From the NCBI RefSeq assembly GCF_010093595.1, contig NW_022985462.1:436534-500533 (forward strand): a stretch of 64,000 bases of DNA. Direction: 5' to 3'. A program made the position numbers and the translations under genes. The DNA is from Mytilinidion resinicola. Taxonomy: Eukaryota; Ascomycota; Dothideomycetes; Mytilinidiales; Mytilinidiaceae. Positions 33,134 through 43,764 of the stretch are shown here, in pieces. Below the pieces are notes generated by a model. It was not told the DNA's origin, made no database searches, and was given only the letters and a program-made list of their open reading frames with translations. The stretch's first letter is position 1; each line of letters opens with the position of its first letter.

Positions 33134-35236
33134 ATGTCTCTCAAACGTCTATGTACACTACTTGCGGTATTATCATGTCTTTCAATCGCATCTGCTCATA
33201 TGCAGATGAGTTGGCCATATCCACTTCGCAGTCCATTGGATCCACTTACTCCATCGGAACTGAAAGATTACAACATGATCTCACCACTTGATCCCAGCGG
33301 CGACGACTATGCTTGCAAAGGCTACCAATACAACACACCCTGGCGACCGACCGCATCGTACAACCCCGGAGAAACATACAATATCACGTTAGCCGGAGAA
33401 GCAACACACGGCGGCGGCTCTTGCCAAATATCTCTTTCATACGACAATGGAGTGACCTTCAAAGTCATCAAAAGTATAATCGGAGGCTGCCCCATTGCGC
33501 TGACCTACGGGTTCACAATTCCAACCACAGCTCCTAGCGGCCAAGCTCTGCTCGCGTGGACCTGGTTCAATCACGAGGGTAACCGCGAGATGTACATGAA
33601 CTGCGCTGTAGTTGATATTGCTGGCAATGGGAGACCCAAATCGAGAAGAGCGGCAAATGCGGCACTTGCCCGTCTACCGAACGTTTATGTCGCGAATCTC
33701 GCTGATATCAACTCTTGCAAAACGGTTGAGATGCACGACGTCGTGTTTCCTGACCCGGGCAAAGACGTAGAATACGGCGGCGGCATGAGCTCAGCAAGTA
33801 CAGCTTCAAGTGAGAGTGGACAGTGTGGTGGTATCGGGAAGGCTGGGACCGTAGAAACACAAGATGGGAATCAAGAGGCACCCCAACCTATCGAGGGCGG
33901 CAAGGGAGCCATCCAGCACAATGCTGAAACGCCCACATCAAATTATCCCATAGCTAGCCCGGATTTCCAATCCGAAAGCTCACTCGTTGAATGGCCTAGT
34001 ATCACCGACCCAGCGGCCTCTCAAGGACTGTCTTCTACCACAGCATCCATACCTATCCAAGAACCTACTCCCATTGAGAAATCTGCAGAGCTTGTAGCAC
34101 CAGTACTGGCAGAAGAATCTATCACGCCAGAATTACCTCTTCCCAGCGAAGAGGCTGCTGGTCCCGCAGATGTGTCGGCCCAGACATCTGTCGCTCCTGA
34201 AATAACTGCCCCCAGCGAAGAGCCTAGTGCCAATGAAGAGATTCCGCTCGAACCATCTATCGCCCTCGCAGAGGCACTTTCCACGGAAGAGCCTGCTTCT
34301 ACTGCAGAAGCTATCTTGAGCGAAGCACCCGCTCTAACTGCCGAAACCACACCAGCAGATGAGACTGCGGCCACTGAAGAACCAACTGCTCTTCCTAGTT
34401 TAGTAGACGATGGATTTCCTCCAGACAATGGTGTCCCGGATGAATTCGCCGGGGACGAACTGGGTCCAGATGGACTTATACGCGTAGAGCAGCCGCTCCG
34501 ACCCTATGGGCCATTGCGTGAATGCATCCAGCTGCCAGACGTCACAGTCACTGTTACTGCGTCACCACGGAGAAAGGCCACTCGTCGACCTAATCAACCT
34601 CCGCCTGATCCCGATCGCACAAAGAAAGCTGGAGGTCCAATCCAGTCTGAATCCGTAAGACCTCCACAAAATGGTGGTCCCAAGCCTGCTCCGCCTCCAA
34701 ACTGCGATATCTCCAACCCTCCATTCGCTACCGGCGATCCCTCTTCCTATCTCCCCTGCCACCCAGGGACCTTCCTTTGCACATCGTTGACCTCCTACCT
34801 TACTTGCATCCAGAGCTCTTCCGGTTGGGCATATGGTGCTCTTCAAAATGTAGCAGCGGGCATGGCATGTCAACCACACCTCACGCCCGACGGCAGTGCC
34901 AATGCCAACCCCCGTCCACGCCCGACCCGCATTCCGTTGGTTGCGAACCCAGACGATCCCCAGGCTATTGACTGGGGCAACAATGGCCCGGGTGGAGATA
35001 GCGGGAAGCAATGTCCTGTAGTTGTGCCGGGGTACTATCGGGATGACAGGTATGTCGCCCCTCAGGCGAATGGAGGTGGAGGTGGTGACGCTGGAGGCGC
35101 TTCGTGTAGTCCAGATGGGAGCTACAAGTGCAATGGGCCAAACGGCTTCATTGTCTGCAATTTTGGGAAATGGGTGGATATGGGAAAGGTGGCCGCGGGC
35201 ACGAAGTGTGTGGATGGTAAGATCGTTGCAGCGTGA
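33134..35236 (+). CDS. AA11 chitin-active lytic polysaccharide monooxygenase with two X278-like modules
   Basis: Secreted copper enzyme that oxidatively cleaves chitin. I start at 33134 (context CCAAAATG), not the in-frame ATG at 33104, because [21 protein letters not shown] is a clean 21-aa signal peptide ending right before His22, the copper-brace N-terminal His. The AA11 domain runs to about residue 220: [19 protein letters not shown] with the second brace His, and [21 protein letters not shown] roughly 270-residue Glu/Ala/Pro/Ser/Thr-rich linker follows. The C-terminus has two Cys-rich X278-like chitin-binding modules: one near 522-582 ([16 protein letters not shown] and GMACQP), and one near 654-700 ([17 protein letters not shown]). 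Total 700 aa, single exon. AA11 enzymes with X278 are typical of filamentous fungi and usually relate to wall remodelling or chitin use. Confidence 0.9.
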   Translation: MSLKRLCTLLAVLSCLSIASAHMQMSWPYPLRSPLDPLTPSELKDYNMISPLDPSGDDYACKGYQYNTPWRPTASYNPGETYNITLAGEATHGGGSCQISLSYDNGVTFKVIKSIIGGCPIALTYGFTIPTTAPSGQALLAWTWFNHEGNREMYMNCAVVDIAGNGRPKSRRAANAALARLPNVYVANLADINSCKTVEMHDVVFPDPGKDVEYGGGMSSASTASSESGQCGGIGKAGTVETQDGNQEAPQPIEGGKGAIQHNAETPTSNYPIASPDFQSESSLVEWPSITDPAASQGLSSTTASIPIQEPTPIEKSAELVAPVLAEESITPELPLPSEEAAGPADVSAQTSVAPEITAPSEEPSANEEIPLEPSIALAEALSTEEPASTAEAILSEAPALTAETTPADETAATEEPTALPSLVDDGFPPDNGVPDEFAGDELGPDGLIRVEQPLRPYGPLRECIQLPDVTVTVTASPRRKATRRPNQPPPDPDRTKKAGGPIQSESVRPPQNGGPKPAPPPNCDISNPPFATGDPSSYLPCHPGTFLCTSLTSYLTCIQSSSGWAYGALQNVAAGMACQPHLTPDGSANANPRPRPTRIPLVANPDDPQAIDWGNNGPGGDSGKQCPVVVPGYYRDDRYVAPQANGGGGGDAGGASCSPDGSYKCNGPNGFIVCNFGKWVDMGKVAAGTKCVDGKIVAA

Positions 35237-35513
35237 GGGAGATATTCTACGAAAGCTAGTGATGAGAAGCTACACAGTTTCAGAACATGCAAACGCTTGA
35301 GTGCTGGAGGGGCTCTCTAGTTAGGTTTGAGTATCGTACATTCATCTTCCTTCAGGTTGTTTTGCAATAAAAAAGGACCATCTGCGTTTCTTGGATATGT
35401 GCTTTGGTGTCACCTCCTACTCACATAGACTGATATCACGTGATCACGTATCTTCGCCGTGACTGTCTATCCGGAATGTCCTCTGCAGCTTCTAACCTCT
35501 AGACTATGAGATC

Positions 35514-36264
35514 ATGGAGATAAATCCAACTCCGACGTGGACGACCTCGACGATGGCCACCAAAGTCAGCGTCAAAGGAACCGTTCACGGCGCTCAAACT
35601 CAAGGTAAACAGCAAACGTTCGCCCTCCAAACTTCCCCTTACACTACTCTCCGAACGCACCTCTGCCATTGCTTCAACCGCGACACGTTCCGAGAACAGC
35701 CACTGAACGCACCTCGCAGACGGTCCCGGAGAGAGCTTCGCATCAGAGCCATTCCCCGATTTCACCCTCATCTCGTTCCATCCTTCGATCGAGAAAACCA
35801 GCTGTACGTCTCCCCTCGTTACCGCCCTCCGCTCCGCCAATTGACACAACACAGCCAACCCAACCACCGCTCTCTGTACCACCTGCAGCACTGTCTTCGT
35901 CACCGCCCTCAACATCCCTCCCATCAACATCACCACGACCTTCAGTACCACGAGCCCCACCGCCATCCTCACCACCCTCAGCATCACCTCTCCCACCATA
36001 CATCTCCTCAACATAGCCTCCGCTACTACTCAACTCCACCCCGCGTACGTAGACACCCCCGACGACCAATCCACCGACAGGATGCAGCGCAACGACGTCA
36101 TCATCATCATCCTAGTGTGCGTCTTCGTCGGCGCGCTCGCGGCCATCTGGTTCTGGCTCAGCGTGATCCGCAACAACGTGCAGGCGTATCTGGACCGGTG
36201 CGCGGCGGACGAGGATAGTATGAATGGCGGCAGCGGAGGAAAGGGAGGGATTAGGGATGTTTGA
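35514..36264 (+). CDS. Small Thr-rich single-pass membrane protein
   Basis: Hand-built model: exons 35514-35604, 35720-35803 and 35855-36264 (194 aa). Introns start GTAAAC and GTACGT; the second is 51 bp. Reading these together gives a Thr/Ser-rich region (residues about 60-118; STVFVTALNIPPINITTTFS, then TTSPTAILTTLSITSPT), likely O-glycosylated, followed by one strongly hydrophobic span at about 140-162 (VIIIILVCVFVGALAAIWFW) and a short Cys/Gly-rich tail. There is no classical signal peptide, so it may be a signal-anchor protein. The two other frames over the middle exon are also open but give His/Arg or Pro/Ser-biased sequence, which I regard as shadows. Function unknown; a cell-surface role is inference only. 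Confidence 0.5.
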
Positions 36265-36926
36265 GGCAGTTGATGGGGAACTGTTGAGGCGGGACTGGGC
36301 GGGCGATTGGGGTCCTGCTATTGAAAATGGACGGACGACTGGGTGATGTGGGAGCTTTGGCGGCGAGGCTCAATGAGGGAAACGAGTTGTGGGATGTTTG
36401 GGAGCGGTGTGAATGATTGATGGGCAAAGGAATGAGCTTCCCGGGTTACTCACGAAGCACGACGCCACTCATTGTTCATGGAATTGATCGACTTAGGGTT
36501 GTTGATTGATACGGTGTAGACTACAAACAATGAAAAGCACCTACAACTCTGAAAACCTTCTTCAACCCCATATACCTTGGTCTGTGTACATTACAAGCGA
36601 GCTTACCAATTGTGCACGATGATCAGTTTCCCTCTCGTTCATATTTCTCAATATTCCTTGAAAACTTCTACGCAGTGCCAAGAAGGCGTATACAAACCTA
36701 TCACATAGCATTGATAGAGCAAACATCGCTACATTACCCTTCAAAGAGCGAAGTTTGCGTCGCATGTGAGTACTAGACCGAGAACAACAAACACAAGGGC
36801 GACATAGCAAACAAGTTTGCAAATCTTAATGTTCCCATTGATTAGGGCCCATGTCTTTCATCGTGCATCGTCCTCGCGCATATATTTTGTAAATCTGATT
36901 CCTACCTTTTTTTAGCTTCATCAATC
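36265..36926. other. Intergenic region, 0.66 kb
   Basis: Between two tandem membrane-protein genes on the plus strand. Nothing gene-like; a TATA-like stretch (ATATATTTTG) lies about 45 bp before the next ATG. Confidence 0.45.
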
Positions 36927-38423
36927 ATGAGCGACGGCGGCGCGACTGTCGCGATCATCATCGCAGGCGTTCTAGGAGCCATCTTGGCGTGGATCAGTGT
37001 GCATTTCTGCCGGAAATGGATCAAGAAACGGCATGCCAACATGGAGCGAGAAGATCACCTGAAGGAAATGCAGGCGGCGCAGGACGCAGAACGCGGGCGG
37101 GATCGAAAGCGGAAACGGAGACCAAGAGAAAAACGTGATGATCGCGAGGCTCCAGATTGGCAAGTGCCTGCTCCAGAGGTACGGATGCCGGAGGAATACA
37201 TACCTCAACCTCCTGTGGAAGAATTACCACCGCAGCCACAGCAGCCACCACAGCCGCCGCAGCCGACGATGCCGGAGCCGGTTCATGTGGACTATATTGC
37301 GGAGGTTGATGAACTGCCTGAGGTTATAGCCGGTCTCCAGGGTAGAAGGGTGCACGAACGAGATTGTCGATCTTGTTCGACGGATTCGTCATCATCATCT
37401 TCGTCCTCTTCGGCTGCTCGACGCAGTCGAACGTCTGATACGACAAGAGAGAGCCGAGAGAGACCACTTGAAGACAATGAACCAAGACCATACGTGCGCA
37501 ATCATCAACCGAATCCTCGACCGCCTCCAAGGATGCCACCCCGAGTCTCCCAGGGCTTCAATTTCAATGGCATGCCACCTATGGCGCAGGATACGGGGAG
37601 AGGCGGCCGGAGAGGCCAGAGATGGAGGTATGGAACTACCAGCCCGAGAGGGACGAGACAAGTATTGAACCAACCAGATAGGACGAAAAGGCGAAACGCA
37701 CCGAGTAATACTCCTCCGTGAACCATAGACCTCTCGTGGGGCCAAACCTTAGATCGTTAGTCTCACGGTTTGAACACTCACTGACCCACATGTTTGCTTG
37801 TAGTGACGGCAGTCCCTGAAGAAACACCGACACAAACGAGGCAATTCGATGTTCGACGGCCTCCAAGCAATGCAACCTCTGAACTAGTCGAAGAGCGCCC
37901 TGAGCCTCCGCAAACGGTTATTCCAGAATTTGGACGTTCGGCCCAACCCCCTCCAGAAGCATCAGAGGTCGTAGACGATATCCCAAAGGCAGAATCGGAG
38001 GGTGAAAAGAACTCAGCATTTGTGGTTGACGATCAAAGGCCCGAACCTTCACCAGTACGTCCAGAGGCTGCCATGGACCATCCCTTTGAGCCTGTCATAC
38101 CGGAAACATTGATCGAGATGCCACCAATGCCGGACTCAGTGTATCTTCACAGTCCCGCAACGCCCACTTCGCTTATATCCAGCTTTCACACCTGCCACTA
38201 TGCGAATAGTTTGAGACGTCCAAGCTCCGACTTCTCTGGTGTGTATCGAGGGGGCGGGGAGGGAGCGTCGTCAATTGGGACAAATGAAGAGTATTTCCAG
38301 CGCAATCTTGATCCGAATGGGGCATATATGTATTCGGACTCACGGCCAAATAGCAGCATGGAGGCGGTGATAGGACGGCCGCCGTCGATTATGTCGTCGT
38401 TGGATGGGTATGGAGGCAGGTGA
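36927..38423 (+). CDS. Single-pass membrane protein with long disordered cytosolic tail
   Basis: Two exons, 36927-37704 and 37804-38423, joined by a 99-bp intron (donor GTAATA, branch CACTGAC) to give 465 aa. Without the intron a false stop follows at 37721. Residues 7-25 (TVAIIIAGVLGAILAWISVHF) are a signal anchor, followed by a highly basic stretch with ERGRDRKRKRRPREKRDDR, then a Pro/Gln-rich region (PPQPQQPPQPPQPTMPEP), a poly-Ser run of about nine, and an Arg/Gly/Pro tail. The second exon is acidic and Pro-rich, with a SVYLHSPATPTSLISS motif. No known domain is recognised. It follows another small membrane-protein gene in the same orientation; a shared surface role is a guess. Confidence 0.6.
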
Positions 38424-38791
38424 AGGATGATCGGTGTCAGTAGCAATTGCCGGGACAATGAAACTGGCTGCATGCAGTGAAACGGCACTGGAGCTGTACA
38501 AGCCGAACTACAACCATCTCTTCTACAAAGCTACGGACGGTGCATGTTTGATGGTGTTCTGTGGTTTGTAGGTCGTCGAGAGAAGCTTGCAGGGCTTGTC
38601 ACATCAGTGGGGCTTAACCATCAGCGGCGACGGACGTCACGCCGCCTGCCCTCTGCTTGACTCCAGGGCCAACCACTTCCATTCTCACTACAGCAACACC
38701 ACCGAGTTCCATGCGCCGCCGACACTGTGCCGCCGTATTGCCTCGCCATCTACACGCTGCATAGTCTACCCTATCCCCATAGCACTGCACC
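38424..38791. other. Intergenic, promoter of SNX41
   Basis: 368 bp with no gene; C-rich just before the ATG at 38792. Confidence 0.45.
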
Positions 38792-41004
38792 ATGTGGGAC
38801 GACGAGGACAACAACCCCTACGGATCCTTCGTCCGACACGATTCGGATGCCTCCCACGCTCCTCATTTGGGCTCGCCCGGCAGCCGTGAGTCTCATGCTG
38901 CAAATCTGCTCGCATGAAGCTCTGCAGCTAACTCTATCATGCTCCTCAGTGCCATACAGACCAGCCACCCCTCCATCGGACGTCTCCTCTCCCCGCAATG
39001 AGTCCCCAGAGTTCATTTCCCGGCCTGGGAACATGAGCGAAGTCGACTACGACGAAGACCACACCGAGGGGACCAAGATAGAGCCCAAGAAGGGCGGTTA
39101 TGATAGCCGGGTCGAGATGGTCTTGTATGAGAATCCAGATCTGCCCATTCTTATTACATACGCGGGAAAGAACCTCGAGGGCGGCGGCGGCTACATTGCG
39201 TATACAATCAGGACTGGTGTAGGTTATCTAGGAGCTACAGCTGCAGCTTCCCGCTTAATATCACGTTAGGATCTCGAAGTGCGCCGAAGATACTCGGAAT
39301 TTGCGTCACTCAGAGCGACTATGGTCAACCTGCACCCCACCTTGATTATACCGCCAATACCAGAGAAGCACACCATGGCAGACTATGCCGCGAAGCCTAC
39401 CAAGGCAAAAGAGGATGCGGGTATCATCGAGTTGAGAAAGCGCATGCTGGCGGTGTTCCTCAATCGGTGTAGGCGCATGAAGGAGGTCCGGGAAGACGGC
39501 GTGTGGTGGAGGTTTCTGGACCCAAATGCGAGCTGGGTACGCTCTCTCCCCAAGATCCAATATAAGTAGCAAAGCTAACCGGTACTCTGCACAGAGCGAG
39601 GTACTAAACTCAGATCCGGTGAAGAACATCCCGAAGAATGTCCTCAAAGCACCACCGCTTGACGCTGCGAATCCGACACCTGCCCACAACTTCCTTCCCG
39701 TCCCATCAGCTTCAGCGAAACTTAAGACAGTCGGCGGAACCACAGGTGCCGGCATTCCCACAACTCCACCCAGCCACGCCGCCCAACCATCAGCCGCCTC
39801 ACATACCATTCCTGGGCCGCAGGTATTCGGCCGATTTCCGCCCACATCGCAAAATCTCTCAGAGGAGCAACTCGACCCATACTTTGTGAACTTTGAAACA
39901 TCGTCTCGGGACCTGGAGGCTCTGCTCCAGGGGAGTATGGAAAAGGTAAACCGCAGGACACTTACACACCTAACCTCCTGGGGCGAAGACATGGCCGAAC
40001 TAGGCGCAAAATTCAACGCCTTTTCCCTCTCGGAGCAATCACAATCCCTCGCCGCAGCCATCGAGAAAACCGGCCAGGCCGTCGACTCCACCTATATCGC
40101 AACCGCCGAGCTCTCCTCCTCCCTCAGCGCAAGCTTCGCCGAACCCATGCGAGAGAGCGCCCAATTCGCAGGCGTCGTCCGCAGCGTACTTCGCTACCGC
40201 ATCCTTAAACGGATACAAGAGGATATGACAAAAGACGAGCTTGAGAAGAAGAAAGCGCTCCTCGAAACCCTCGAACGCAGCGAAATGGAAGCGCGACGGC
40301 TCGAAGAGCACTTAAATGCTCAGGGCAGCCCTTCAGGTCCAAGGCGCTCCATATCATCCGCCTCACAACGCGCTAGCACAGACAGGAAGCGACGAGAGGA
40401 GGACACGGCGTCCATAGACTCAGACTTCCCGCCGACCCACGGCGAGGCCCAGCCACCCTCGGCTTCGCAAGGCGCCCCTGCGCACTCGGCGCCCAGCTCG
40501 CCGACGGGCGGCCACAAGAAGAGCCCGAGCGGGAACTTTGTGACGACGAAGATTTTCGGGCGCATCAGTCATGCGTTCCAGGGCATGGCGGATGTGGATC
40601 CGGAGAGGACAAGGAGGGATCAGATTGGAAAGACGAGGGAGAGCTTGGTTCAGGTAGGCTCTATACCTAATGTCCTCGGTAACTATACCCGATGCTAATT
40701 CCTCCACAGCTCCAGCAAGCTCTCGAAGTCGCGGAGAAAGATACCAAAGACGCCTCGCGCGGCGTGCTGAAGGACCTGCAACGGTTTCAGACAGAGAAGG
40801 AGGAGGACTTGAAGAGGTATATGGTACGTATAGCCACTCTCCTACGAACTCCCTATATCGCCAGGAACAACAGCTAATTTTTTTTTATTGCAGATTGCCT
40901 TCGCAAAATGCCATATCGACTGGGCGAAACGGAACCAAGCATCATGGGAGGAAGCTAAGGCCGAAGTTGCTAATATTGACGCGCACACCGAGCAGGATAT
41001 TTGA
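38792..41004 (+). CDS. SNX41: Sorting nexin 41 (PX-BAR; Snx41/Atg20 family)
   Basis: Phosphoinositide-binding endosomal sorting protein, also linked to selective autophagy. Six exons: 38792-38885, 38950-39218, 39270-39536, 39595-40653, 40710-40823 and 40894-41004 (637 aa). The first residues MWDDEDNNPYGSF are characteristic. The PX domain spans about 90-215, containing RRRYSEFASLR and LIIPPIPEKHT, the PI3P-binding elements. A Pro-rich linker follows, then helical BAR-like segments (about 300-440) with SSRDLEALLQGSMEKVNRRT and ATAELSSSLSASFAEPM, a Ser-rich insert, and a final helix ending in AEVANIDAHTEQDI. All splice junctions preserve the frame. Confidence 0.92.
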
Positions 41005-41467
41005 AGGCTGCAAGCCCCATCCACTGGCTTGCCTGAATCGGGAGGATGGGAAATCGGCATTAGGTCTGGGATTCCCCGCTGTATCAGCTAGACATACCTA
41101 ATTCAGAAGTGTGCTATACATGTATTGTTGAGGGTTCACGCTGCGAGAATGGTTTCTGATTGACGCGTGACTGGGAGTCCAGTAAGACAGTATAATGCCA
41201 GTTATGACTACAGACGCAGACCCTGGCTCTGACCCATTTTGTACGAAGCATGAGGTATAAGCAAGACAGAAGAAAAATACCCGCTAAAGCTCCTGGAACC
41301 GCAGAATGCAAAGCAACACGCCTCCCAACCATACCCTACCGAACCGAGGCCCGAGCGCCGTACCAGCCCAATCAACCCAGAACCCAAACGACCAACCTAC
41401 CAAACCTTCTTGAATACAATCTCTTCCAATCTATGGTCCACCCCAGCCCCGAAGTCGCCCCCCCCCT
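41005..41467. other. Convergent intergenic region
   Basis: 463 bp between SNX41 (plus) and the ZIP transporter (minus). No gene or repeat recognised. Confidence 0.5.
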
Positions 41468-43118
41468 CTAAGCCGTCAACGCACTACTAACCCCCAACAC
41501 CGCCATCCCCACAAACGCAAACACAAAGCACGCATTCTTGCTATGCGTGAGATCCAGACTCTCGCTCAGCAGCTGCACCGCCACGCTCGCCATGATCCCC
41601 GCCGTGACCGCAAACATGCACCCATACACGCGCGCATCGTCACCGTCGGCGCCTCTGCCTGAAAACCGGATCCAGAGTGCCGCGACGCCCGCGCCGAGCG
41701 GCTGCGACGCGCCGCCGAGCAGCGAGGACCAGAACATGGCCTTCCAGCGCGAGCCGATGGCGAGGTACATGGGCAGCGCGAGGGTGAAGCCCTCGGTGAG
41801 GTTGTGGATGAAGAGGGCGAGGAAGACGGCCGCGCCGAGCGAGGGGTTGGCGTGGTTGGTGGCGTAGGTGATGAAGCCTTCGGGAAGCTTATGCAGGGCG
41901 ATGGCGATGGAGGTTTGGAGGCCGATGGAGAGGAAGGCGTTGGTCGGGACGTGGTGGTGGTGGGAGGGGTGGGTGTGGGCTTTGTGTAGTGAGGAGGTGG
42001 AGGAGGATTGAGTGGAGAGGGTGCCCGTGCTGGGGTGTTTGTGGAGGGAGGGGTTGCTGCCGTTGCTGCTTGTCTTGGTGGTGTTGTGTGAGTGGGACGG
42101 TTCGGTGGCGGCGGTTAAGGGGGCGCCTTCGTTGACGCTTTGGAGGAGGGGTTGGCGTTCGCCCGTGAGAGTGGATGTATGGGGAGTCGACATGGTTCTG
42201 AGGCCTGCAGGACGGGCTAAAGGGGGATGGGCTCTGGTGCCTCCTCTTGATTGCACGATTTTGAAGCAGTCCTGGCCGCATGGATCGGAGTAGCCGAAAC
42301 ATTGGCCGTCCTCGTCGCAGAGGCGTTTTGATCCAGTTACGAGACCACTAACCAGTTGCTGCAACGAAGGCCTTCGGTGTTCTGCATCGCCGTGGTGGAT
42401 TCCGTTGACGACATGGGTGTGATCGCCGTGTAGTTGTTCTGAATCAAGATCTGTGTTGACGGCAGACTCTGAGCCCATGGATAGGTGATACTGTTTTTGA
42501 AACCCAGGATCCCGCACCAGCTGCGGGCTTTTCTGATGTTCGTCACATTCTTGGATTTCTTCTCCCTCCTCTTCATCGTGAGCATGGTCACAGTCGACCG
42601 TTTCGTGCGGAATATAACGATGTATAACACGTGAAATAAGCTGGATACCAATGACACCTGCCAAAAAGCACCCAATCGTGATCCAAGCGGCAACTTTGGG
42701 AGAGAGTCCAGATTTATGCAAGTACTGTTTTGCGGATGGCAGCATGCTGTACAGCGATGAGAATATCTAGTCACGGGTCAGTGGGAAGATCCACTCATCG
42801 ACAGAATGTTTGCATACCATGACCCCGAAGCTCAAGCTTAGTGAACATGATAGAAAATTATTGCTGTTTTGGATCTTGAAGTTCTTTTGCCCCGGAAACT
42901 GCCGTACTATAACGTCTACGCATATCACCGAAGCTGGTTCATCCATTAGCCACTCTGTACACAAAGAGATAATTTGTAGATCACGTTACCTCCAGCGATG
43001 CAAGCTACGAGACAGATATCAATGTTAGCAAGGCCCAGTGCAAAGGCTCTTGGGCGACGGTACCTATGCCACTAATACTAGACATGATCCATCCGCGGGT
43101 GTCATTATCTAACGGCAT
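41468..43118 (-). CDS. ZIP-family zinc transporter (Zrt3-like)
   Basis: Predicted zinc or divalent-metal exporter of the vacuole or ER membrane. Four exons: 43118-43064, 43004-42990 (15 nt), 42933-42818 and 42766-41468 (494 aa). Start MPLDNDTRGWIMSS; the first membrane span continues through the 15-nt exon into VICVDVIVRQFPG, a continuity that supports this splicing. SLSLSFGVM and SSLYSMLPSAK follow. A His/Asp/Glu-rich loop (HETVDCDHAHDEEEGEE) and a second His-rich region (HTHPSHHHHVP) lie between spans and are typical metal-sensing loops. The transport signature HKLPEG is in the fourth span and HNLTEG in the fifth. Topology and motifs fit ZIP; substrate is by family. Confidence 0.9.
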
Positions 43119-43764
43119 CGTAGACACACGTGAGGCGGCTCGCCTCGTCCGGGTAACAGCAGCAAATGACGTTTGACGGATACTCGCAGGTGGTATTGAG
43201 CTTGAGCGAACCGTATCCAATGTCCCGTGGAACTTCCAGTAGCTTATTGAGGGTACGTCGGTAACGCTGGGGAGAGATATTGATGAGTGAGTCGTGATGG
43301 CCACTTTGTCCGGCTGTATGTTGAAAGCACCTTGATGGTCGTTGCCAAGTTTGCCTAAGCTTCATTTGCTCTAGTCAGAGCCACCGCAGCCATTCACCGC
43401 GCGCTTATTACACAAAGGTCGAGTTTGATTACATTTTACACATTGTTACTCATGAACATCTTTAGTTCGTAGTGCAAACAGTAGACATTTTCTTATGCTT
43501 GGGTGCTTATCTAGCAGCGACCGAATCGAATTGCGCGAGTTCCACTTCATTCTATATAGCAAAATGCCGCACTAGAACACCGTCATAACCGCCGTTGGGA
43601 AGACACACCACGGTCTCGAGCTTAAATGCCTCGGACCCATCCATTCCACCCCAGTAAACGCCATCGCTATGCATATGAAAACAAAAGGCAACCGAGATCG
43701 CGGTGGTATCATACAAAGCCTGAGGCTGAAACATGCCAGTTTACATATAAAGTAAAGTCCGCTA
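43119..43764. other. Intergenic between ZIP and GT69 genes
   Basis: 646 bp covering the ZIP promoter and the downstream region of the mannosyltransferase gene. A 60-codon frame on the minus strand at 43734-43552 has non-random-looking composition but no motif or promoter support. Confidence 0.4.

Noticed and set aside
35499..36014. Open frame on the minus strand over the small Thr-rich membrane-protein gene, and His/Arg-rich plus-strand frame at 35514-36218
   Set aside because: Both are shadows: the Thr-rich frame with a transmembrane span and two good introns is the only one with protein-like features.
43552..43734. 60-codon minus-strand frame downstream of the GT69 gene (contains VYWGGMDGSEAF)
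   Set aside because: Composition looks protein-like, but it is short, with no promoter, splice partner or recognised family. It may be 3' UTR or a fragment of an old gene.
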